From Siderastrea siderea (taxonomy: Eukaryota > Cnidaria > Anthozoa > Scleractinia > Rhizangiidae): a stretch of 64,000 nucleotides of DNA. Shown here piece by piece: positions 24,801 through 39,800 of the stretch; within the stretch, counting starts at the first letter, position 1; every line of letters starts with the position of its first letter. Where the stretch lies: positions 62,386,899-62,450,898 of the forward strand of contig OZ034968.1 of assembly GCA_964030785.1 (NCBI GenBank), given 5' to 3'. The notes beneath the pieces are model-generated. The model was not told where the DNA came from and searched no databases. It saw only the letters and a list, made by a program, of their open reading frames with translations. The translations under genes were made by a program, and so were the position numbers.

Positions 24801-27800
24801 CAAAGCAATGAATTTTTCATCCTCTAGAGTCTTTAGGAAGAAAACTATATTATTTAAAGTTATTGATTTCTATTGTTTCTGAACACCATAACAGCTACCA
24901 TACAACCACCTTTATATCCTCTTTTGACCTCAACAAAGCAAGCTTTGCTGAACTTATCACTAGTAGTGAAGCCAAGATTACTAGTGCAAAAGGCCTCAGG
25001 ATACATAAGGTGTAGGCTAATCCCCAAAGTTCTGACATGAGAATAAGCTGTACACATGAGGAAGGGGTGCAAATGAAGTGGGCATTTTTAGTATTTTATT
25101 CACAGTTCATTGACCCTGTTCACAGCATTGTTATACCTCTTTTAAGTGAAAGAAAATTATTCAAATTTAAGAGACAATCATGAAATATTTTTCCATCTAT
25201 TTACATACACAAGTTCCATATTCCAAGTTAATAGTTCATTGTAAAGAACAAATTGTGCCTTTTCAAATAAAATCTAATAAATTCAATGTATCCTCACAGA
25301 AAAGAAAAGAAAAGAAAAGAAAAGAGAGTACCGCTATAAAGTGAATCTTGACAAAGTTATACAGCATACACAGGCATGAATACAGCCTGAGAAAGAAACC
25401 ACCACTGCAATAACAGCTGTTGGCCGGCATTTAATTCAGACCCCAAACTTCAAATAAGCCAAACTCTCAAATGATGCATAATTTACGTGAATGTATTTCT
25501 GAATATCACAGGAACAGTCATGTATAAAACCTTATGAGTGATGTAACATTGAATTACCTTTACATGCAGACAATACTGCCAGCTAAACAGGCTAAGCAAA
25601 AGAAAAAAAATTAATAAAAAACTAGTCCTTTAAATCATAAAACCCAGCATATGGCTGAAAGCTTGGCATTGTAAACAAGAGAATACAAACACAGCCTCTC
25701 AAAACATTGTGTACACAGCTGGTGAGCTGGTGAGGGGACGACTTCACTTTCTGCTGCAGCAGCTGCACCTGCAGCTCGAACTTTTTCCTCTTTAACACCG
25801 TGTTTTCTTTCTGGTTGACCAGACACTCATACTGTAGTTGCAACAGATCCTCGTTGCTGACTCGCTTCTTTCTGTGGATCTTTCTCGAGATTTCTTCAGT
25901 GTTCACAGCTGGCTTCTTTCTTGGTCTTGACGGACCAGGCTGAGATGTTTCATTACCAACATCTTCAAGTTCACATTGCTGAGAGTATTCCTCTGCAAAA
26001 TATTTGGATCATAATTACAAGATCAGTTGTAAGGAATTTCTTCCTTGCTTTTAATGGGAACAAAATCTGCTAGCAATAAACTACCTACTACCTGATTCCT
26101 CATATTCTCTTTTACAGTGATTTCTTGACAAAAATGATTTCACTGAATCTTTTTCAAAGAACAACTTAGATGTTATAAAAGTCCAAAAGGTATCTTACAG
26201 TAAATGAAAAATAATTCAAGCTCATTTCACAAGATCGACAAGGTTATTGATTAGAGCTCAAGAAGGTCAATAGGAACACAGAAATTGATCAGTAGCAAGC
26301 TGTTGATACATTTTGTTGAAAATAGGTGCGTTCGATGAGTAGAAAGTCAACAATGATCATGGACAACATGGAAATAGTCACCGTTCGAAAATCCACATCA
26401 TAAGCTTAAGCTTATATAAACTTACTTTTTTGGTGGAAACCAACTGGAGGAAAGATAGTAACACTTCACTAGAGAGCTCAAATACCACTTCTCGAAGCAA
26501 AAAGGCAAAGTATAACTTACAAACGCTCGTCTTTTTATGTCGATCCGTATCATGCTCCACGGCCGCATGCAAAAAGCAACAATAACATGATATGGCGGAC
26601 AACCATCACATGACCTTCATCAATAAAACAATTATGTACTCACCCGCCCCTCCGTCGTCGCAACCAGTCTCAAATCCCTCCAGCCCGGAAAATGCAGGCG
26701 TACCTTCCAAAAGCTCAATTAATTTCTCACTAGACTGTGAGGGTGGCTTTGGCGGTGGTCCGCGGCCAGTTTTTTTGGACTCTCGTCGGAAAGTGTTGAA
26801 TTCCTTTTTAGCGTCGGAGTGAAGATTCTTCCATTTATCTTTGACTTCTTGTACGGAACGACTCGCCTGGCCCACCGCGTTTACTTCTCTTGTGATTTCC
26901 TCCCACATTTCCTTTTTTGCTTTGTTCGTTATATTATTCGTCAGTTTTGACTGAATTATGTGAAGATTTTTCCCCACGTATTCTGTAATAATGGCAATTT
27001 CGCTGACGGAAAAATTTGGTTTCCTTTTCCTCGCCTTTGGCTCAACTTCTACCACTTCATTCTCCACCATTTTTTTGCCGAATTTTTTTCCGGCACGTTC
27101 GCGCTCGACCTTCTTTTCTCGCGCCATGGATTAAAAAAACTGGTTTAACTGGTTTATTCTGACACTAATCCAAGATTAGTTAACCAAGGGATAAAACTGC
27201 TTTTCAGGAACACCTTTTTATCCCTGAATTAGTTATTCTAAGGATAAGGAATTTAATCGTGGATTAACTGCTAATCGGGGGATAGTTTAATCGGCTTTCC
27301 AGGAACCGGGGCCAGGTAGTTTCAAAAGACATTCTGGAACTTGGAGAGGGAAAAAGTTGTGCACACTTATTTTTCGTACCTTTTCTTTCCTTTCGCTTCA
27401 TTTATTTGTTTATTTATTAGGTCTAGATAAACGTCGAACTTAACATGTGCCGAGCCTAATGCAAATTAGCAGAAACAATGGTTGTTTACCATTCACACGG
27501 GCAGACTGGTCGGTTTGGGCAAATGGTAAGCAAATTTCCGTATTAGAAAAATTCTGTTCGGGACTGGCGCTTACCATTTGCAGAAATCCCTACCATTTAC
27601 CAAAAAAAAATTTGCACGACTGCGACGGCTAACGAGAAGGTCGCAAAACAAAAGCTTTGATTAACAAAACAACGACTGTGCACGTGCGTTATTTTTGGTA
27701 TATTTCTTTGTCATTCTGTGCACAACTACAACGTGAACTGATGACCAAATTCAACGTTTTGTGTAGAACGCAAACACACGACGGTGAATTTTCGTTTTTA

Positions 27801-30800
27801 TAATAATAATAATATAATAGTAATAACTTTATTCACGTGTCAAGTGATCTAGCACCCTGTAAAGACAGGGCGCTAATTGGGGACAGAGCTATTTTCTAAG
27901 TAAGGGTTAGACAATGAACGCGAGTGTTCTATGGGATATAGTGTCCCGAGCAAAGATAGAATGCCACGAGGCCGCAGGCCGAGTGGCATTCTACCTTGCG
28001 AGGGACGCTATATCCCATAGGACACGAGCGTTCATTGTCTAACCGTCTTAGAACATGGTCACACCCACGAAGAATTTCGTTTTTGCGTGCAGATTGTATT
28101 TTTGCATTTTAATTTTTTAGTTCTCACCTTGAAATCAAGTTGCTATTTTGTTTACGATATTTTTGCTATTGTACGCATGCCTTTGAGGTGCAATGTTTTA
28201 GAGTGCTTCACCGCGCGGCTTATCGCAGTTGGTGTGTAAACAGCCATGAGCCAATACACGGAAATTTGGAACTCGAGGCAGTGATCGCCGCTAAAGATTT
28301 TCTAGATTTACACCGGTGAAAGCAGTCTTCGAGGCGCTGCAACCACCGACACCAGCAAGTGGGGAACCCGCAGGAAACTCCAAGAGGCCAAATTAAGTCA
28401 AGTTCAAGTAGAACACTCGTAGTCTGGCAAACACGGAGAAACAAGTCTGTCCCTCTGTTTCAATTAAGGTCTGAACAGTTCGTATTTCATGTAAAATAAT
28501 GGTTTTTCTTTCGATTTGCTTTTTGCTATGCTATTATACTGTAAGATTGCATTTTTTTGTTAAAACGCAAAAAATAATGAGTGTTTCTAGCCGTTGAAGC
28601 TGTTGATTTTATCGATTTAGTTATAAATATTCACAGAGAATTTGTGCACTCATTAGTAGTTTCTACTTAGTCATTAGTATGCTCTATATAGAGCATACTA
28701 ATGAGGCTTCCAAACAAAGGAAAACAATGCCTCATTAGTATGCTCTATACAGAACCACTAACGAATGACGAATGCAGAAATTCTCTGTAATTTTACCCCC
28801 GCAATTTCCCTGTGCTTCAAAGCCCCCGCCACTTTACATAATTTAAGACAGTTTATGGAATATAGAGCATCGAAATGCTGGACACTGATTGGATGAGTGG
28901 GTGTGACCATGTTCTAATTAATTTTTTTAAATAAGTTCTTCCTGAACTGATACGCCGTCCTTATAACTTCAGCTCCTGGATAATTCAACTGCATTAGACA
29001 GGTTAAACGAGTCGGAATAATTGCCAAGAAGTTTCAAAGATTGTGAAGTCATTTTAAAAGTGAAGTTTTCCTTCCCGTTAAGCTCCCTAATTAGTTGTTG
29101 TTGGGACAGAAAATGGTTGCGAGAGCCTGAAACTGGTATCAAAGATGAGGTTTGAACAAATGGTACAAGAATTTCCGTTTGGAACATTCTGTCCGGAAAA
29201 ACAGGACTACCTTTTCAGACGTTCCGTTGCTCCCGGAAATTTTCCACTGGAACGACCCGAAAGGTCGTGTACCATTTACTTTCCAACCGGAATTTCCGGA
29301 AAGTTGTTGTAAATATATGGTAAACAGCCAATAGCTTATGCTAACTACCATTAGATTCGGCAGATGACAAGTTCAAAGTGTGACCTAATTCTTACTCAAA
29401 TACTCTAAAAAACAGTACAAAGATCCCGACTTGCCATTGTGGTAAAAATATTCCTTTTTGAAAAAAGACTCATATAATAGGATTTTTCTAGTTCTCTGAG
29501 AAACGTTTGGAAGCTAAGAATTTCAGTTCATTGCACTTGCAGTAAATTTTCTGTACCAAAGATAATGATGCGTTTCAGTTGTATAGGTTGGTACTTATCA
29601 AGTAACCAAACAAAAAATGAAATTGGAACGCGTGACCTATATTCGGCTCTCTGCAAAACATTTCAGATCTGTCCGACAGCACCGCCTTATCCTTTATTCG
29701 CTATATTGCGATTCCGTTACTGCCATTACTTTAGTTACTTTGTTCGGATTATCGTTTCTAATAAAGTGCGTTAACGTTATAAATACTGAAATGTAGTCTA
29801 CATAATATCTGCTAAAGAACAGAAATAGTAATTTGAGAGGACTACGGGTCTTTTAAAAGAAACATTTGATTGGTATAATAATAATTAGAACTGCAACTGA
29901 CGTTCTTGTTTGTTGCAGTTGCTTGGTTGTTTGTTTGTTTGTTTGTTTGTTTGTTGTGTAAAGGTTAGAATATGTCAATATCATTAATTTTTTCTTCCTT
30001 TATATAGCTGGTTATTATATTTGGAATACTACCTACCAAAGTTACTTAATTGCTAGTAAAAACGTCAACAATTGTACTTACGCTTGCTGAATAGTAGGGC
30101 TCTCTTCAAATATAGTGTATTTGTAATCTAAATAAATGCTGTCAGCTGTGCCTTTGAGATAAAAATCATTCAAGATTATTCCTGATGTTTGCCAGTCATC
30201 CGTCAACATAATAGCCTTGAACAGTTTCACGCCGTCAGTACCAGTGGGGGCATTCCAGTCGTCCACGAGTTTCAGCCAGAAACATATAGTGAGTTCTTCA
30301 AAGCCTGGTATCATTAAGGCTTGAACATAGGATCCAAGACCGTCTTCGATTTTTAAGTCGTAGGATTCTGAGAATAAGAGAAAAGTAAGGCTATAATGCT
30401 CGAGTCTTGAAAGCTGACCTCATGTATCCCCTTGCTTCTAGCTAGGGAATGGTGAATACATGGCCTTTATATCAGGACGGGGGCATAGTGGCATGTAGGA
30501 CGACTGAAAAGATCTATTTTTACAGGGAAAGTGTAGTAGCTGAACAGACACTCTGACTGTCCCCGGTCCCCTCAATTAAATGATGCACTTTTTCCAATGA
30601 AAAAATGCTGAAACCTCAATTGATAACTCTCACCTACCATTCATGTCTACTCTCTATGTGGCTATACTTTATATCCCTGGAGAACAACTACAGCGGCAAA
30701 GAGCAAGGTAATCTCCCACGCAGACGTTCTTAGGGCTTTGTCACGTGTTTATCCTCGTGGGAAAGGATCGCGTGACGAAGCCCTAAGAGCGAGGCTAAGA

Positions 30801-33800
30801 GCAAGGGAGAGATTGCAATACGCGAAGCAATCTATAGGTGGACACATGCTACAACCTACAACACAATACAATAGTATACTATACTAAACTATACTATACC
30901 ATACCATACCATACTATACTATACTATACTATACTATGCTATGCTCTGCTATGCTATGCTCTGCTATATGATACAATACAATATAATGCAATGTGAAGTG
31001 AAGAGATACGATGCTAGTACGCAATGCTTCCCATATAGGTATTTGGAACTAATTTACAATTTATTTCTGAAAATGCAATTATAAAAATTATTGTGTATAA
31101 TGTAAAGGCAAGAGAGGATATCTTGGTAAAGGTTAATGTTGCATCGTCTTGTCTGAACCTTTCCCTCTGACTGACCCTTCCTTAAGTAATAATGAACTTT
31201 TTCCAATGAAAAAAATTGAATCCTCAATTGATGACTCTTACCTACCAGTCATTCTACTCTCTACGTGGCTATACTGCATATCCCTGGAGAACCACTACAG
31301 CGGCAGAGAGCAAGGTAATCTCCCACGCAGACGTTCTTCGGGCTTTGTCACGCGTTTATCCTCGTGGGGAAGGATCGCGTGACGAAGCCCCAAGAGCGAG
31401 GCTAAGAGCAAGGGAGAGATTGCAATACACGAAGCAATCTATAGGTGGACACATGCTGCAACCTACAACACAATACAATAGTATACTATACTAAACTATA
31501 CTATACCATACCATACCATACTATACTATACTATACTATACTATACTATACTATACTATACTATACTATACTATACTATACTAACTATACTATACTATAC
31601 TATACTATACTATACTATACTATACTATACTATACTATACTATACTATACTATACTATACTATACTATACTATACTATACTATACTATACTATACTATAC
31701 TATACTATACTATACTATGCTATGCTCTGCCATGCTCTGCTATATGATATAGTATAAATGAAGTACAATACAATGCAATGTGAAGTGAAGAGATACGATG
31801 CTAGTACGCAATGCTTCCCATATAGGTATTTGGAACTAATTTACAATTTATTTCTGAAAATGCAATTATAAATAATTGTGTATAATGTAAAGGCAAGAGA
31901 GGATATCTTGGTAAAGGTTAATGTTGCAACGTCTTGTCTGAACCTTTCACGTCTTTCACGATACATGAAAGGAACGTTAACTATAAAACCTTATTTAAAC
32001 GCAAACAGGAAAAGAACACAACCTACCGACACACTCTTTATCCTTGTTTATCATGTTTGGTGGGACACATTCATCTAGACATTGATTGACATCCGCTTTC
32101 TTTGCCACACGGCACTTACCACACGTTTTATCGTCGTTCGTTGAGGAACAGCCTGGAAACACAAAGAAATGACAAATGTTATGCACAGTTGTACTTTGGC
32201 AATGCGCATCGAAATATGGTACACAACAAAACGGTCAGTTTGACAGTCAATCACTCAGCCTTCAGTCAGTGTGACAGTCAATTTGACAATCTTACAGTCG
32301 GTCTCAATGGATCAGCCAGTAGCAAATTGTCTCTGTCAGTTTATTTTTTACAGCCTAAAACCACCATTAAAATGAAATAATGGACTAGTGGTGTTTATTT
32401 GCAAACAAATGGTTTAAGGGTTGCTGCGTTTCACACACACAGATGGTCAAAATGTAGCAATGAATCAATCACATTGAATGATGTTTTCAAACTCGTTCGT
32501 TTTACATCGTTCCGTACAGTTTTTCGCGTTTGGTTAGTGAGAGCTTATTAGTTTTTATTTCGTAAGACGGTAGAGCACTTGGCTTACTCTCACAACATGA
32601 GATTGCGGAAGTGCCTTTGTTTTAAGTGTATGTCGTTTAATGAACCAACGAAACGATAATCAAAACAGTTACGACAGCCTTAGCATTTTTAGAGCACACT
32701 ACCTTCAAACGGATCGCAAGTTCTGTGGCAGTCCTTCACGCATAGGTTCTCTCTAGCATCCTTCACAGTGATGCCTTTACACATAATTTTGGTCTGTTTG
32801 CGCGACATGATATGAGCATCCATGATTTTTGCTGCATCGTCTTTGTTTCCAAAAGCATAAAAAGTAACCTCGAATCCCCTGTCCTTGTCAATCATGTTGA
32901 GGTAGACATTTCCGGTCTCTCTTGTGCCTTTGCTTTTGCCGTACTCAATCAAGGTTCTTTGACCAGAGATGGTGATGCAGACGAAGTAAGACTCGTACAA
33001 CGAGCTTTCGCCCAATCCAACCGCATCCACAAGGGTCACAGAGTTATCGTCATTTACATTGCTGCCCTAATTCGAGAAGGGTTTAAAGAAAAGTACCGAT
33101 AAAGAGCATATATCAAGAATGATGATCGCTTCCATGCAATAGCGTGTGTACACTTAACACGCTCTTGCAAATAAAGGATAAGGGGTCAATAACAGCTTTA
33201 ATGAAATAATAACAATAACAATAACGATAATGTTGATGAAGATTATGATGATGATGATAATTTCTATCGATATTTAAAACATGTATTCCTAGCTCTTGCA
33301 ACTTGTAACTTGTAAACTGTTAGAGCTTTTAGAAGGCTTATAGGTTACGGGATGCGCCCTCTGTGGTGGTGATCAGATTACATTCATGCGTTGCATACTG
33401 CATAATAATATATTAAGAATATATTAAGGATATTTTCCTTACTACTATTAATAATAATCAGCATCATCATCACCATCGCCATAATCATAATCATAATTCA
33501 GGCAAGAAGCTAATTAAGTGGCTCGTCTTTGGAGCCTTAAAGTAGCTGTCATCTCAGTACAGAGAGGTACCTTGGGTGAGGTGTCAAAGAACTTGCAAGA
33601 GTATCTACAGAAGATTAGCGTGAGTGTAAAAACAGAACTGTTGCAAAAAGCAGCTCTAGAATATATTAAGGATATTTTCCTTGAGGTATCAGTGAAGACA
33701 ACCCAGTTTAATTTGAAGTCTTTCTCATACTGATATATCCATCGGCTACCTGGTAGGGTCGTCTATCTGATAGTACAAAAAAGCCCTAAGCCCTTGCCAT

Positions 33801-36800
33801 TTTTAAATGTAAAGTGAAGGAACGGTATTATTTTAGTGTTTTTATTTTTTTTTGTATTTTGAGGTTTTCATTATCTTTATTATTTTTTGGAACATATATC
33901 ATTTTTTGTAAGATTTTTTCTTTTTTTCTTTTATTTGGATATACTAGCACATGCTCAAACAATAGAGTTCTTATATCGAAGGCACTATCGGTGATAGGTT
34001 GAATTGCCCGAGGGAATTTGATGTTCACAACAAATATTAGCCCAAGAACGTAGTACGAGGGCCCACATGAAGTTTGAACATCACATTTCCGAGGGAACCT
34101 ATCGCACACAGGGCCTGAGACAGAAGGACTCTATTGTTTTCATTGTAAAACGCTAGATTTTGAGCGAAATTGCCAAAAACGGGCACTTTAATGCGCTCAT
34201 AGGTGCCCCCTTAGGAGACACTATCGCGTCACGTGATCGATTTCGACCAATGGGATCTCCCACGCCAAAATTTAGCGTTGTACTATAAACGTGTATAGCG
34301 AGCTACCTAAAAGTAAACAAAGTTAATGTATGTAACGCTATACAGGCAGTCATCTGTGCCCTCGCGTCTAATAACCAGCGCCTATATGTGTACTGCGAAA
34401 TTGGTTGAAATAATCTTAGGAATACCTTAAACATCCTAGCTTTATCGGGCGATATTTCAACACCATAACGCTTTTCCTTGTCACTTGGCTTTGCAGAAAA
34501 CAAAACATAAATCGTTCCACTTGAGGCAGCGGTGAAATGAAGACACTTTCCTTTCATATCTTCGAGTTCCATACGCAAGGCGTTGGACCACTTTGCTTGA
34601 CAAGGCACTGGTTTTGGTGGTTGGGCGGAGGGATCTTCTGTTCGTTTAGCCAGCCTTCCTTTACTCAACTCTTTAATGTGAGCTAAGCGCAGTCCTTTCA
34701 GATCAGCCAAAAGCGCTGGAAAAGTCTTCTTCGCTCGTCTGTAATCTTGTTCTTCCAGAACAAGACTGCCGTCTTTCTCTTTGTACGACAACGTAAGACC
34801 AAATATGGATATCTTTTGCTCGCGCGTGTCACTTTCCTTTTTACCAAAACTGCTGTACAAGTGGAAGACATTATTTTCATCGCTTGTGTACCACTGTCCG
34901 TCTCTGTTTAAATGAATCCAAAAAGATTAGTTACGAAAAGTGTCAATGTATCTGCGCATGAGTCAACTAAATACATTCGCCATATTAACCACGGAATAAC
35001 ACTCGACTAAGTCAGTAGCCAACACGGCTAGTTCTGTGCAACCGCGCTCATTTGGTTTGGAAAAGCAGAGGCAAGGAACAAGTTTAGTTGAAACAAAGGA
35101 CTGTCAAGGTAAAAATAAATTGAAAGCTAAGCTTCAAGCGATCTGTAAATTGGTAGATGTACTAAATCTTGTAAAGAACCCCTTTCCTGTTTGGTACATG
35201 CATGGTATTCAGTAATAAAACCTACTATTAGCATATATTTCAAAATTGTTCAACTTTTGCTCGCCGCATTTTGGCCTGGACTCCCCGCCACTCAACCGAA
35301 AAAAACTTGGCAAGTGCTGGGTACAGGTACGGTACGTGGAGGCGTGGTAGTGTAGTGGTCATCGCCTGGGACTTCTGATCCGATGATTTGTGAGATCAAA
35401 GGGTCTGCGGAGGCTTGTTCTCTGCATTGCATCGTGTTGCTTCCTTAGACAAGAAACTTCACTCCACATTGTCTCTCTCCACCCAGACGTATAAGTGGGT
35501 ACCGGCTGACTGTTAGGGAATCCTAACAGAAAAGCCGGAGGGTTAGCCCTGCCATGGCATCTCATCCAGGGGGGAATACTTAAGAGCGACTTTCAGTAAA
35601 CATCGAGCATTCGGTGGCACAAGTTGAAAAATCATGTTCAATTCTTTCATAATTTGCACATAAATGGGTATGGGTAAAACTAGAAACCTCATGTGGTTCG
35701 TTTTCCCCAGAAGAGCTTTATTTGCGAACAAGAAAGCCCAATGGGCATCTTAACTGGTCGTTCTCATCCTCCCCACCCATAGGTTTCACAAATGTTAGCG
35801 TGATCCTGTATTTATACTAACCGGCGTGACGAAAAGTGTGATTGTGTGACACGACATTTTGACGATAGCGGTACTGGATGACGTAATGTTTAAACGCCGA
35901 TGACTCAGCTTATCTTTCTTATTGCTTATATTTCTGCTGAAAAACGCAAATTCACTCAAACGTTAAATGTCGGTATAAATTCGCCCACAACTGAGGATAC
36001 TAACACAGGGATGACGAAATATTTACTGTTGTGCCTAGACCGTGAATACAAACAGTGAACATAGCAGAAGAATCAAAATATAACGCTTGATAAACACGAG
36101 CTCGAGCAGATCGTCAGAGTCTGGGGTACGTTAAAGCATATCTTAGGACGTGATGTTTAAATCCAGTTGCTAACCCGGGAATCCCCTTGCAAAAGTAAAC
36201 AAGTTGACTCGGAATTCGTAACGTAAACGGCTATTTACGAGACTACGCACTTGCAAAATTACCTCAAACCCAACACCACACGCAAGGACACACAAGAAGA
36301 ACACACGTAGGTAACATTCAGCAGACTAATATGCGCATGCGCCTTATATAAGACAGTACCACTCTTGAGTACCCTCACCACAAGCTTTACAGCACTAAAG
36401 CGCAGAGAAAAAGAAAGATACTTCTTATTAACACAACAAGTCTTTTTCATCAACTAGACAGTTACAAAAAAGCAGTAGCAAAATTTAATGAACACAAACA
36501 ATTCCGAACTAAAAGGCAGGTTCTGATGTTCACGCAGAATCTTGCAGGAACTGATGTGAAACCTAACTTCTGTGAAATAATTTAACAAGTGCCATAACCC
36601 CAAATGGTCTAAATCGAAGTTCAATAGACAGTAGAAACATAAACTATACCTTGAAACTTGCTTGGGTTATCCATGCTGCTGTCTTTGGGAAAACGTCGAA
36701 CTCAGCGAATTTTATCAAATGGGGCTTAATGAAGTTCAACTTTGCCGCATCCCGAAATACACCAAAATCTCCGTGTTAAGCTACACAAACTCTCTTTTCT

Positions 36801-39800
36801 CCGTCGTCGCTTGTTGCTTGATGATGCCTCAAACTAAAATGTTCGGTTGATCTCAAAAAAGGTAGAGGGAAAAGAAAAATTGAACGATACTGGTGTTATC
36901 GTTGTGAGTCTCTGGGCAAACCACGACAAAACGTGACATCTAATATGCTACACCTGTGACATCATATATCCAAATTTGGTCAAAAAATTTAGTCACGGTT
37001 TGTGGTAACACAATGCAAACAAATGTGCACAGAAAATTTGCACACGAAGGAACAGAAGTTTGGAAACGTGAAAATCGCCCATTTCGGGCTTTTCCTTCCT
37101 CTTTTTGGAACGCAAAAGAATGTAAAGCTGGAATTTAACAAGAATGAAGTAGAGCGAGCCCGTTTGGTTAAAGAAGCAAGTTTTCCCGTGTTTTTGTGTA
37201 CGGCAAAATTCAACTTCACTAAGCCCCATTTGTTAAAACTTTGCTGAGTTCGAAGTGGTCCCAAAGAAAGTAGCATGGATAACCCAAGCCAGTTTCAAGG
37301 TGTGGTTTATTTCAATTTTTTATGCTGTCTGTTGAGTGAGGATGAGACATTTTAGAATTATGACACATGTTAAATTATTTCACAGAAGTTAGGTTCCAAA
37401 TCAGTTTCTACGTGATCTCGAAAACCTGCCTTTTAGTTTGGAATTGTTTGTGTTCAGTAGATTCCGCTACTGCTGTTTCACAACTGTCTATGAAATGAAA
37501 AAGACTTGTTCTGTCGATAGATAGTGCCTATCTTTTTCTCTGCGCTTTAGTTTACCAGCGCGATGCAAGTTTATAGTACTGATTTTCAAGGTTAATTTCC
37601 TGTGATTTTGACCTCCCGAACCCAAGAATTGATTTCCTCGTTTTTTCGGAAATAAAGTGCTTCTCGCGAAAACGAACCACATCAGGTTTCTAGCTTTACC
37701 AATACCTAATTATATGCAAAATACGAAAGAAATTGATTTTTCAACTGCTGCTGCGAAATTGAAATTTTGCTTGATTTTTACTGAAAGTCGCTCTTAATGC
37801 TCCTAGTAGCTTCATGCTAAAGAAACTTAAGCACCGGCTTGATGAGCAATATGGCTCGTTCAGTCCAATGGAGTAAACGCAAGACTTAACCTTTTACCGT
37901 ATTCCAGATCGAGTTGAGTTAGAGGTAGGCCAGGGCGATTTACGTCAACCTTTGTCTTATGATTTAATACCTGTATTGAAGTTTCCTTGTCATGTTTCTT
38001 TTGATGCTGAGCTTGCCATGTTGCGGGTTTATCAAATCATCCATCATGTCGAATGCCACCTGATAAGTTGCACCACCACTGGTCATCTCCTTCCATGTGG
38101 GCGGTGGCTGAGTACTTGTTGGCCAAAAATCACTGAATTGTGCCTGGTCTTTACGCTTTGAAGAGCACTGCTCTAGTTTCACATCAGACAAGGATATGGG
38201 ACCCTGAAAACAGAAAAATATAAGCTGGTCAACAACACAACAACGCTATAATGTATCATTTAGATTTCGGGATACTTGATCAATACAAAACACAAAATGA
38301 GTGGGATTCGGTTAGCTATCCCAGAGTGATAGAAGACTGCCAGAAGGGGCAGTGTACCTTCCTCAAACAAACGCAAAGAAACCAAATGAGTTGTCGAACA
38401 CAAAACAAACCGTCATATGCAGTGACATTTTCGAAGAAAGGTAAGAGGATAACTGAAGGAAGTTGTGCCAGCTTTTTCAGATTGCAACCCATTTGCATCT
38501 GGCCATCGGGAGGAAAAGTGAGACTTTTCTTTCCTAGAATTACCTCCTCCATGTATATTTCAATGGCTCTGATCAAGCTGGTCCTTCTGTCCATTATTGC
38601 ATCTTCCAGGCCTTTTCTGCTGTCATATTGGCAGTATACTTTGGTCTTTTTCCCTTTTGTGGAATAACTGTAGTAAAATCTGCGACTGTTTTCATCCGTC
38701 TCCATGTCTACTACTTTTCCTTCACAGCCCCAGGTTATCTTAAAGTTGAATCAATACAATAGCGTGAAAAAAACATGCCCTGAGTTTCTTTTTGTTCAGA
38801 CGCTTTCTGGAATGGATGCGATCTCACGTTGAAAAATTAAAGATGAAAACGTAATGGTATCAAACACAAAAAAAAATTACAATTTTAATGCAAATGTTAG
38901 GAATCAACAAGCAATAAAGAAAAAAAAGACGGAAAGTAAATAGGACTGTGAAACACCCTCCAAATCCATTTCGGGTAGCGCAATTTATAGGGATAAAAAA
39001 AACCCTTGCATATGCGATCGGGTGCAAACTAGACGTATTGAATAACATAGTTATTAGATCTGGAAAATTAATATAAAACTCTGATAGTTGAACTGTTCTC
39101 TGTTTTATTGTCTCTTGGCACATACTTAGGAATGAAGAGAGTCTGATTACATTAAAAGCGCATGAGATCATAACAAAAATACCATTATAGCAATGATTTC
39201 CCCCTAAAAATGACCCCATATTGTAAGGAACTCAAATAGAACTTATAGCTTGACTTTTGAAACAAAATAATGAACAAGAAATTGCTTGGAGGAACACTAG
39301 TATGTGGAAATTTACATTAAGCGTAAAACTTCTCAATTATTTTGCAAATATTTTGCATGCATTTCCTGCCATTCGGTGCACAATTATTTAGAATTTTAAG
39401 CTAGTATTAAATCGATAAAATTAATTTTTTTTAATCAGATGTAGTTAAGACTGATCATCAATTCATGACTCCGTGGCAAACTCACAAGGTCATAATCACA
39501 AAAAAGGGTACTCCGCGATTTGTACAGTGATCGGTAAGTCACCATCGACGTACCTTTTCATCCGGGAACAAGTCATTCGCACGGAAATTCACCAGATCAG
39601 AAATGGAACCCATCCAGAATTTAAACGCTTTTGGGTACTGAGGAATCGACTGCAACCATTCCTTGAACTCTGTTTTAAACGTTGGCGAGTAAGCATCAGA
39701 AAGGATAGAGGCAATTTCTTGGCTTCCACCTTGAGCCTTTATTGAAGTGGAAGTTGTTTTAACCTGTTCTCGCTGTTCGTAGCCTTGATCCTTGCTGTAT

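Larger units (their letters stand above)
22896..27312. mobile_element. PIF/Harbinger DNA transposon, full length
   Basis: 4,417 bases. Terminal inverted repeats start GCCCCGGTTCCTGGAAA at both ends and are flanked by a 3-base direct repeat CAG (22893-22895, 27313-27315), as expected for PIF/Harbinger (CWG/TWA). Subterminal arrays of GATTAGCGCTAATC and GGTTAAAT/TTATCCC words lie inside both ends. It carries the two usual genes in convergent orientation. It sits in intron 14 of the MACPF-pentraxin gene. Confidence 0.88.

Noticed and set aside
26592..26822. Plus-strand ORF opposite the Myb/SANT-like exon
   Set aside because: Antisense shadow of the minus-strand gene, which has splice sites and a recognisable domain.
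31445..31747. 100-residue plus-strand ORF rich in YYTIL
   Set aside because: It is the CTATA pentanucleotide array read in frame; no stop can form in the repeat.
30583..31950. CRISPR-like direct repeats
   Set aside because: Two long unequal units and a pentamer array, not short repeats with unique spacers; the genome is eukaryotic.
35338..35420. Possible tRNA gene (A box match)
   Set aside because: The B box is decayed, no cloverleaf closes, and the downstream body is a SINE.
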